Part shown: positions 30,521-38,200 of the stretch, in pieces
Layout of the letters: each line of letters begins with the position of its first letter
Numbering within the stretch: position 1 is the stretch's first letter
Origin: DASZUC01 sp035547775
GTDB taxonomy: Bacteria; Patescibacteriota; Saccharimonadia; Saccharimonadales; UBA4665
NCBI GenBank assembly: GCA_035547775.1
Contig: DASZUC010000054.1
Span: 1-39,856, forward strand
Direction: 5' to 3'
Length of the DNA: 39,856 nucleotides
Program-made: the position numbers and the translations under genes
The notes under the pieces: model-generated
Database searches by the model: none
What the model was told of the DNA's origin: nothing
Seen by the model: only the letters and a program-made list of their open reading frames with translations

Positions 30521-31285
30521 CTAGCCCTCGAGACGCTCGCGTATTTCCCGAGCTAAAGTTTTATAAGCCCGGGCACCTTTGCTCCAGCGGTCATGTTCAA
30601 AAATTGTCCGACCATAGCTGGGTGCTTCGGCCAAGCGGACATTGCGCGGAATGACCGTCTCAAATAACTGATCACCGAAGTAATTATGGACTTCAGTCTG
30701 CACCTGTTCGCTTAATGAATTGCGACGATCAAACATCGTCAACACGATACCCAGCAAGCCTAGTTCCGGATTGACACTGCCCCGCACCGCTTGAATGGTG
30801 TTAATGAGCTGACTTAATCCTTCAAGGGCATAGTATTCAGCTTGCACGGGGATTAACACCGAGTGGGCTGCTGTTAAACCATTGATCGTCAGCAGGCCAA
30901 GCGATGGCGGACAGTCAATTAGAATATAGTGATACGGTGCAGCCTTCAACGCCTTTTGCAGGGCAAACTCGCGCCCCACTTGCTGCACCAGCTCAACTTC
31001 AGCACCCGCTAGATCGGCATTAGCCGGCACTACTGATAGATACGGCACTTGGGTGGCCTGAGCCGCTGCTGTAGCCGTAGCTCGGCCCAGTAATAAATCG
31101 TAGGTCGTCTGCGTAGCACCAGTTTTGGCCAAACCCAAACCACTCGTACTATTACCCTGCGGGTCCAAATCTACTATCAAAACGGGGGTTTGAGGACTGG
31201 CCAGTTGGGCCGCCACATTAATGGTGGTGGTCGTTTTGCCAACGCCACCTTTTTGATTTACCACCGCGATAATTTTTGGTGTCAT
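30521..31285 (-). CDS. parA: Chromosome partitioning ATPase ParA (Soj)
   Basis: This 254-residue protein is a Walker-type ParA ATPase. The deviant Walker A KGGVGKTTTTINVA lies at residues 12-25, LIVDLDPQGNSTSGLG is the A' motif, and YHYILIDCPPSLGLLTINGL is the Walker B region. No N-terminal HTH is present, so it is a chromosomal Soj type rather than a P1-type plasmid ParA. The ATG at 31285 has GAAAG close upstream and TATACT at 31307-31312 (21 bases away). It faces parB tail to tail, unlike the usual parAB operon. Confidence 0.95.
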   Translation of the reverse strand: MTPKIIAVVNQKGGVGKTTTTINVAAQLASPQTPVLIVDLDPQGNSTSGLGLAKTGATQTTYDLLLGRATATAAAQATQVPYLSVVPANADLAGAEVELVQQVGREFALQKALKAAPYHYILIDCPPSLGLLTINGLTAAHSVLIPVQAEYYALEGLSQLINTIQAVRGSVNPELGLLGIVLTMFDRRNSLSEQVQTEVHNYFGDQLFETVIPRNVRLAEAPSYGRTIFEHDRWSKGARAYKTLAREIRERLEG

Positions 31286-31306
31286 AGTCTTTCGTTCTCG
31301 GGTTTC

Positions 31307-31312
31307 AGTATA
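31307..31312 (-). promoter_or_regulatory. parA -10 box
   Basis: TATACT on the minus strand, 21 bases from the parA ATG. Confidence 0.5.
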
Positions 31313-31333
31313 GCAAGTACCCCACCGAAAGTA

Positions 31334-31361
31334 ACTAGCCGTATAATACTAGCCATATAAT
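31334..31361. repeat. Tandem 14-base duplication with a TATAAT in each copy
   Basis: ACTAGCCGTATAAT (31334-31347) is followed at once by ACTAGCCATATAAT (31348-31361), one mismatch apart. It lies in the 127-base gap between the divergent parA and the 269-aa protein gene. Each copy has a plus-strand -10-like box, so this may be a doubled regulator site or a pair of promoters. Confidence 0.6.
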
Positions 31362-31399
31362 TCACATCTGTTAATTGTCGATTTTTAGCCAACAATTGT

Positions 31400-31405
31400 T
31401 ACAAT
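31400..31405 (+). promoter_or_regulatory. -10 box of the 269-aa secreted protein gene
   Basis: TACAAT with 7 bases to the ATG at 31413. A palindrome AACAATTGTT overlaps its 5' end. Confidence 0.6.
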
Positions 31406-31412
31406 AAACGCT

Positions 31413-32222
31413 ATGTACCGACGCCTTACCAAAAGCCTGCAACGACCCTCAGTGCGTCGTTTTGGGCAACGCCTTATCATTTGTATGCTAATTTTGGGTG
31501 GGCTGTACTGGCTACTCTTTGGGGTTTTACTTGGGTCGCACAATCAAACACCCAGCCAAAAAATTGCCGGCTTGCGGGCTACCCTCAAGGAGGTCTCATT
31601 GCTCGACAGCAATTTGGCAACTTTTAGAGAAAATACGCCGGTCAGTAGCTACGATCTAGGTAGCCTGGCCAGTAGCCTGCAGACTGACCTCAAGCAACTC
31701 CAAACCCAACGTGCTGATGCGCCCACTAAAGTTACTCAACACCTCAAGCAACAGCTGGGCCAAGTCATCACTAGCGAACAAAGCACCTATGCTAGCTATA
31801 GTCACGCTATGACCGTACTGGGACAGATTATCACCTACGACCCCTCGACCGACCTCAATGGCATCGGTGGCAAAAAGCTAGCTCAGCGGGCCCAGGCTGC
31901 CCAACAAGGCCTGGCTCATGTACTCAGTGGCAACAGTGGTAATGTGTCAGGTTTAGGTGTCCAAAACAGCAGTGGTAGCCTCCTTACTAACTCCGTGCAG
32001 TCTAGCCTAGAAACTGAGGCTCGTTGCTTGGGGCAGCTAGCAACGGCCGCTACCCATTTCGGCATTAATACCGAACCGCTCCGTCAACATTGCATCAAAG
32101 CGTATCCAAGTGTCCGCCAAGCAGCCATCAAGGCCGTCCAGACCGCCAGCTTTTCGGCCAGTCATCATACAGCTCTGCTACAACAAGTTTCACCCCTGTT
32201 GCAGGCGCTTGATCAACTCTAA
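31413..32222 (+). CDS. Hypothetical membrane-anchored protein, 269 aa
   Basis: Not recognised. A basic N-terminus (RRLTKSLQRPSVRRFGQR) and one membrane helix (LIICMLILGGLYWLLFGVLL) anchor a mostly helical, glutamine/serine-rich exterior domain. Two cysteines (ARCLGQL and QHCIKAY) are about 25 residues apart and may form a disulfide. There is no catalytic motif. Long helices with regular leucine and glutamine (LASSLQTDLKQLQTQRADAPTK) suggest coiled-coil tendencies. The stop overlaps that of the TolB-like gene by 4 bases from the opposite strand. Confidence 0.8.
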   Translation: MYRRLTKSLQRPSVRRFGQRLIICMLILGGLYWLLFGVLLGSHNQTPSQKIAGLRATLKEVSLLDSNLATFRENTPVSSYDLGSLASSLQTDLKQLQTQRADAPTKVTQHLKQQLGQVITSEQSTYASYSHAMTVLGQIITYDPSTDLNGIGGKKLAQRAQAAQQGLAHVLSGNSGNVSGLGVQNSSGSLLTNSVQSSLETEARCLGQLATAATHFGINTEPLRQHCIKAYPSVRQAAIKAVQTASFSASHHTALLQQVSPLLQALDQL

Positions 32223-32890
32223 TACGCGACGTACGCCGTGGCTACGCCCCCATCGCTGGTGAAGTGCGGATAGGCAGTGTTAGCCGTGTCGCCCACTGCT
32301 AACACCGTGGCTTGACCACTGGCCAGATCATACGACATCGCCTGCCAGGAATTATCGCCCAGCTGCTCAGCATAAATGATCTGTTGGCCGTCGAGACTCG
32401 GACGGATAGAGGAATGAGGATCGCTGGTAATTTGACGCACTTGGTTGCCGTCGTAGTAATCGATTTGCCAGTTTTGCCCGTCCCAGGTCTGCCACACGGC
32501 TTTTCCCTGGTAGATTGCTGGGGCATCGTGCGTGCCCGTAAAGGTTAGTTGTGTCAGGCTCTCGTCGACCACGTTGTACAGAAAGATTTGCCCCGCCCCG
32601 TTAATGACACCTTGCCAAACAATGTCAGGGCCGTCGACGGCGGGCTCCAGGTGGTTGTAGCCGTCGTCGGTAATCTTGACGACCTGCTGATTATAGTTGT
32701 AAGCGATTTGATCAAAGCCATGGCTAGGCACGCTGCTCACTTGCAGCTGATGATCTTGCAGATAGGCACTGAGTTCAGTCGGCGTAGGTGGTGGATCGGC
32801 ACGCACAACCGCGTTCAGGCCAAACAGAATAATCAGCGCCAGCCCAACAGGTGGTCCCCAACGACGCAGCAGCGGTGCTAATCGGCCCAT
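32219..32890 (-). CDS. Secreted TolB-like beta-propeller protein
   Basis: This 223-residue protein has a signal anchor (PPVGLALIILFGLNAVVRA) with a possible cleavage after VVRA, then repeated blades in the style of TolB/WD40 propellers: VDGPDIVWQGV, IYQGKAVWQTWDGQNWQIDYYDG, LDGQQIIYAEQ and the DGYNHLEPAV/DPHSSIRPSL type turns. About four blades are present, so it may be only a partial propeller or may pair up. Its start lies inside the end of the tail-collar-like gene (13-base overlap), so translation is coupled. It may bind a surface polymer or a partner protein in the same operon. Confidence 0.72.
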   Translation of the reverse strand: MGRLAPLLRRWGPPVGLALIILFGLNAVVRADPPPTPTELSAYLQDHQLQVSSVPSHGFDQIAYNYNQQVVKITDDGYNHLEPAVDGPDIVWQGVINGAGQIFLYNVVDESLTQLTFTGTHDAPAIYQGKAVWQTWDGQNWQIDYYDGNQVRQITSDPHSSIRPSLDGQQIIYAEQLGDNSWQAMSYDLASGQATVLAVGDTANTAYPHFTSDGGVATAYVAY

Positions 32891-35034
32891 TCGAACCCCT
32901 GATCGGAACCCAAGCCCGTGGTGCCAGCAGCGTTGGTTTGGAAGAATTCACCGTGACGCAAGTCTTGATCAACCGATGGGCTGGTAACTAACACCGGGCA
33001 GGTGCTATTGAAGCCCTGAGTACCAGTGGCAGTACCGTAGTAGCTGAGTAAGGTTGTGGTGCCATCGGGGTTGAGCTGGACTGGACGAATGGCGTACTGC
33101 GTGGCACCGGTAGCGGCGTTATCTTGGATCAACCAATCATACTCAATAGTGGTGCCTACCGCGGCCGCCACAGGGTTATTCGAGGGTGAGGTCGATTTAC
33201 TGAACAATTCTGGGTGATCAGAAGCCGGTGAAAAGACCGAACTTGCCAGCGTGGAATTATCGGTCACGCTATTAGTCCCGTAAGTCCAGTCCTCGCCACT
33301 GCCATTGGCTCCAACGGCGTTCCACTTACTCGGATCAGATACGCAATCAGCATAATTAGTTTTAGCGTATTGCAGACCAAAGGCCACATTATTAGAACTC
33401 AAGCTCAAACCACTCACGAGAATTTGTACTCGTAAACGCAACTGTGTGTGGGCATCAGTGTTTGGTGGATTGTAGGGGGCTGGGACGGCCGGTAAGCCAG
33501 TCTTGACCGCTAAACCAAGGGAGCCGCTCGGCCAGGCATCGCTCACGTCGTTATTCGTGCCACAGCTGGTGCTGCCACTGGGGCATGGATCGACATACCA
33601 CTGATAGCTCTGAAGGGTAAAGTTCACTTTTTGAGCAACGACCACATCGAAATACGGTGGAACATTGGTGTTTGTAGCATTACTCGTTGTAACGGTGTAG
33701 GTGTGGTTATGAGTGTTGGCACCCAAGTCGGTACCGGTCACACCCAGGGTTTCCGTGACATTACCGATGTTGTTACCGGTAACACCGGTGATATTTTCGG
33801 CTGGCCGAGTGTCATTACCTGTCGGCGTTAAATTTGGTGTGTTAGCAGGCCGAATAAAGGCACCAGTATAAGCCCCGCCATTCGATTGCACCACCCAACC
33901 ACTACCTGGATCGGCGTCAAACATAGCTGTTAGGTCGATAGAAAGCGTCGCAGTATCGGCCCCAGCCTCACCCAGTAACGGTTGCACATAGGTGGGATCA
34001 ACTTCGGGACCGGTGGCGGTACAGGTGAATTTACTAGTACTAGTACCCGTCGTACCGGCAGCCCCAACTAGCGTACAGGCAGTGCTACCAGTTGAGCTAC
34101 AGCCGCTATTGCAAGTCATAGCCGCTGGCGGCGCATGCGTATGGGTCGAGCTGGCTACCGTCGTCAAACCACCACCCAGAAACTGGGCTACGCCAAGAGT
34201 GCCAAGGCCATCGCCAGTTAGACCGCGAACCGTAATATCGTTGGACTGAGTGTCGCCACCGCAGTGCGAAGCACAGCTACTGGTGCCGATGCGAATCATT
34301 TTATTCGTCACAGTCTCCCCGCCACTAAAAGCCGAAGTTACATTACTCCAGCCAGAGGGTATGCTGCTGCCAAACATGGCAATCGCAAATTTGGGGATGA
34401 TGTTGGGCACCCCTGGCCCCGAGCCGGGCGTCGTAGGCGAACAAGTCGTGCCGGCCGATGACGAACCGTTGTATTCCATGAGCTCGAGATTAGCGAAGGC
34501 TGGGATGTCCGGATTGCTGCTATCTAGGCCGCTGTCAGCGGTGATACTGAGCGTCGGATTGCTCCCACTAGGTAGATCACTCGCACTATAGGCTTCAGCG
34601 TTGGCGTTGCTACCGCTAGCTCGTGAGGTGCCGGCCGATGGCCCACTGACCGTAATAGAAGCGCCCGGGGTGTGCGGACCACTACCAGCCGGTGCCGAAA
34701 AGACCGTACCCCAGTTGGTTGTAGTGGCGCTCGGTGACGCACCGCGCGGAAAGTAGCCATTAAACCCGGTTAGCTGACACCAGCCTTTGGGCACGCTGCC
34801 ATTGGTTGGGTCCCAGAATAAGAGCATTTCAGCGCTGCTGGCATGAGCTTGAGGTAATAATATGCCGCCGAGGTTAGCCAGCAGCATGACCAGCACCAAG
34901 AGGACTGATTTGACGACTCGATTGAGGGCTCGGAGTCGAGCTCCAAACTCTCGCCAGTCAATGTGAAAATCGACCGGTGTTATATATCCTCCGCTATTGA
35001 TTGTCTGTCTACCGCTCATATGGCGTGGTTTCAC
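32878..35034 (-). CDS. Secreted protein with three phage tail-collar-like modules, 718 aa
   Basis: After a polar N-terminus of about 40 residues comes a signal helix (SVLLVLVMLLANLGGILL) and a likely cleavage at AHA. Three related modules follow at about 69-190, 216-355 and 363-470. Each opens with a strand and a turn ending in GW (VPKGW, IPSGW, DPGSGW), continues to an F.RG-like strand (YFPRG, MIRIG, FIRP), has a histidine cluster (GPHTP, THTHAPP, THNHTY) and closes in a P..F/Y strand (IPAF, DPTY, VPPYF). This is the layout of tail-collar fibre domains. The last 250 residues are a different, disulfide-containing domain. The start used is GTG at 35034 with AGGAG upstream; an ATG at 35019 is possible. 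Confidence 0.75.
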   Translation of the reverse strand: MKPRHMSGRQTINSGGYITPVDFHIDWREFGARLRALNRVVKSVLLVLVMLLANLGGILLPQAHASSAEMLLFWDPTNGSVPKGWCQLTGFNGYFPRGASPSATTTNWGTVFSAPAGSGPHTPGASITVSGPSAGTSRASGSNANAEAYSASDLPSGSNPTLSITADSGLDSSNPDIPAFANLELMEYNGSSSAGTTCSPTTPGSGPGVPNIIPKFAIAMFGSSIPSGWSNVTSAFSGGETVTNKMIRIGTSSCASHCGGDTQSNDITVRGLTGDGLGTLGVAQFLGGGLTTVASSTHTHAPPAAMTCNSGCSSTGSTACTLVGAAGTTGTSTSKFTCTATGPEVDPTYVQPLLGEAGADTATLSIDLTAMFDADPGSGWVVQSNGGAYTGAFIRPANTPNLTPTGNDTRPAENITGVTGNNIGNVTETLGVTGTDLGANTHNHTYTVTTSNATNTNVPPYFDVVVAQKVNFTLQSYQWYVDPCPSGSTSCGTNNDVSDAWPSGSLGLAVKTGLPAVPAPYNPPNTDAHTQLRLRVQILVSGLSLSSNNVAFGLQYAKTNYADCVSDPSKWNAVGANGSGEDWTYGTNSVTDNSTLASSVFSPASDHPELFSKSTSPSNNPVAAAVGTTIEYDWLIQDNAATGATQYAIRPVQLNPDGTTTLLSYYGTATGTQGFNSTCPVLVTSPSVDQDLRHGEFFQTNAAGTTGLGSDQGFEWAD

Positions 35035-35038
35035 CCCT

Positions 35039-35081
35039 GCTCTGCTCCTCTCATTTTAGCATAACCGGGGCTTACCGGATG
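35039..35081 (-). other. Hairpin between the 42-aa gene and the tail-collar-like gene
   Basis: On the minus strand TAGCATCCGG and CCGGTTATGCTA pair (with a two-base bulge), overlapping the stop codon of the 42-residue gene. There is no T-run after it, so it is not a standard terminator. It lies just upstream of the SD for the next gene and may shape translation or mRNA processing. Confidence 0.45.
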
Positions 35082-35210
35082 CTAAACCGTTTTGAAGGCA
35101 GGGTCCGTCAGAATCAGCTTACGAAGCTGCTCTTGCTGGCGCCGTTCGCGCATTGGCAGGCGCTTCAGCAAGCGATCGTCCTGGCTTTTGCGTGGTTTGT
35201 CTTGTTTCAT
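35082..35210 (-). CDS. Small basic protein, 42 aa
   Basis: An ATG at 35210 with a good SD (TAGGAG, 6-7 bases upstream) opens 42 codons: it begins MKQDKPRKSQDDRLLKR, continues with RERRQQEQLRKLILTD and ends KTV. The protein is highly charged, mostly basic and likely helical, with no membrane segment. It lies 7 bases after the stop of the giant repeat protein, and before the tail-collar-like gene on the same strand, so it is most likely part of the same operon. The function is unknown; size and charge would fit a chaperone-like or regulatory partner, but this is a guess. Confidence 0.65.
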   Translation of the reverse strand: MKQDKPRKSQDDRLLKRLPMRERRQQEQLRKLILTDPAFKTV

Positions 35211-35217
35211 ATATCTC

Positions 35218-38200
35218 CTAATATGAACTTAAGTAATTAAAGCTAATCTCACCGGCCCGAGCGAAGTCGCCCGTACCCGCAACCACATGGACCTTGAAGG
35301 TCAGCACGCTGTTGGCCGTAATCGTACAGCTACCGAAGCTGACGCTGGTCGAAGTCCAGGTCGTGTTGGTAGTCGCGACATTGGTGTTGGTGGAACAGGT
35401 TGAAGTGGTACCGCCAGTGGTCTGGTAAACCGAGAGCTGGACGGCATCGGTGCCGGTGTTGGTGGCCCAACCATACATGGTCAGTGGTGAGCTGGCGGCC
35501 AGGGCGTTGAAGTTGCTTGGCACCTGGTAGCGAACGTAGATGTCATAGTCTTGAGCACTGCCCTGGCTGGTGGTCCAGCTGTAGTAATTGTGAACATCGC
35601 CACTGGTAGTACAGACGTTGGTACCGTTGGTGGAGTCGTTGATGTGCAAAGTAGTACTACAGAAGTCAGAGGTCATAGTGCCAACGTTGCTGCCATCTCC
35701 GTTGCCCGTCAAGGTAGCACCTGGGTATTCTGGAGCTAAGGTGACGTTAATGGGGTGACGAGCGCTGCCGGTCAAAAGTGGTTCATAGGCATTGGTGCTG
35801 GTCGAGCTGACGGTCAAACCACCGCTGCCGTTACCAGCAAAGAAGGTAGTCTGGACTTCAGACTTGGTCACCACTAAGGCAGCACCTGACAGGGTTGGCG
35901 CAGCCACACCAGTACCAATGTTAACGCGCATGTTACTGCTGGTGTCGGCAGTGAGTAAGGCTGAGCCAGAGCTGTTTTGAATCTGGAAGGTAGCTGTGTT
36001 GGTGGTGTCTTGGGCTTTGGCGACCACTGAGCCGTCAGTACCGGTGCCATGGTTGGTGCCACCCAACAGATAGAGGTTGCCGCCAGTGGTGTTACCTGTG
36101 GTGGAAGCATTACCGGCCTGAACTGTTAGGTTGTTGCCATTACCGCTCGAAGCCTGTAAGACGTCGATAGTACGATCGGCGCCATTGCCGAAACTCAAGG
36201 CCGCATCTGGGGTGCCACTGTTAATACCGACACCGGTATTAGTTACTTTCAGGTTGTAGGCGCCAGCTTTGAAAGTCGCAACCGTGGCAGCGTTGGTGTT
36301 GCCGACGGTAATGGTGTGTGTTGTGGCACCAACACTTAGAGTGTTACTGGTATCGTGAGTGTCGATGGTCAAGTCAGCGCCCGTAGCACTTTCGATAACT
36401 GGGTTGCTGACACCTTGGAATTGGAAGGTACCATCGGTACCCACGACTAGGCGGCTGGTGTTGTTGGTGATTAAGTCCAGGCTATTGTTATCTTTGGTGC
36501 CCAAGAGGCCTTGTGCGCCAAAACTGTTACCGCCCTGGACGTAGGCCGCACCAGTGCCAGTAGTGCTACAACTGGCAATCTGGTTGCTGCTGTTGTAACA
36601 GAGGTAAGCTGAGCTGGTGGCGCCGCCAAGGGTAGCCAGGGCGACTGTCCCAGTGAAGCTAGCAGCGCTGGTCAGGGTTTGGCCGTTGTAGGTGCCCCCA
36701 AGCGTCACATTCCCACTGTGATCAACCGTAAAGACATTGGTGCTGGCAGCACTTTGCAAGGAAAGAATATTCTGGCCACTGGCAGTGTTCACTACTGTGG
36801 CACCGCCGTTGCTGACCGTCAGTGCCCCACCCTCGGTGACCGCACCCGTGCCAGTCACCGTGTAGATCGAGCCAGCGTTGATGATGTTATCGTAGCCACT
36901 ACCAAACGTTAGACCATTAAAGTTGTCGGAAGTGTGATGGGTGACACTACCGAAGTTGATGGCGTTAATAGTGTTAACGCCGGAGGCCCCTGCTGAATTA
37001 TCAGCTAAGCTAAAGCCAACACCATTCACAATCACTCCCGAGCCGCCCGAGCTGTTGGTAACGCTAAAGGTGCCGGCAGTGGCGCTACTACCACTTTGGA
37101 AAGTCTGACTGACAGCCGCATTGTTGCTGACATTAAAGGCGTTGGGATTGCCACCACCCGGAGCCACTGCCAAGCTACCAGTGGTAGAAATGTTACCGCT
37201 GGTATCGACACCAAACTGGAAGCTGGTACCAGCCTTAAGACTATTAGTCTCAGTAATACCGCTGGCTAGAATACTTACGCCGCCGTTGGCGGTGGTGTTA
37301 GTAGCCTTCAGTTCACCGTCGATCTCACTTGGACTACCACCACTGACGGTCAAGTTGCCCGCGGTTGCAATACCGGTGGCTTTCACGCCCAAGTACACAC
37401 TGCCGCCGCCGTTGCTGGTGACCTGGAAGAGGTTGCCAGTTAGTGGAGTGGTACCATCATCCTGAATGGCCACACCAGTAGCGAGGTTGTAGCTGTGATT
37501 CAAAGTAATCTGGGGGTTGGTGCTACCAGAGTTATCGTAAGCGTTCTGCAAGGTGGCAAAGCCAGACGGGTTTGAACAGGCACCGCCCACCGCGATACCA
37601 CCGTAGTAGTTAGCGCCCGATAGGACCTCGCCGGTACTACACGAGCTGGCCGTCGTACCAGCATGACCTTGGACGGAGATCGTACCGTCGTCGTCGATCG
37701 AGAATTGACTGACATCGTTATTCTGGAAGTCCACAAAGTTGCCGGTGAAGGTTCCCGAGCCACCGGCAGCTAGATCGGCCAAGATGGCCGTGCCACTATA
37801 GCTAGAACCGCTGTTGTTGAGTTTCAAGAAGTTGCCAGTAGTCAGGCTGTTGGCGGTCACACTAACTGGCGAACCCGTCCCTGCCCCATAGCCTTGGATA
37901 ATTAACTGCCCGTTACCGCTATCGAGCTGCAAGTTTTTGCCAGCGGCTACATCGGTAGCACCGTTTAAGCTCACCCCACCAGTACCAGTCTTAAAGCTAC
38001 CACTGCTACTTGATTGATCAAAGGTACCATTACCACTGGCAAAGCTCAGCCCCTTGTTGCCAGCCAACTTGGTAGACTGGTTTAGATCGATCTCGCTGGT
38101 GGTTGGCGTACCACTCGCACCAAGGTTCAACACAGTGGAAGAACTCGTGTCGATGGTAGACGTAATCACACTAGTGGCAGTCAGATTACCGTCTTTGTCG

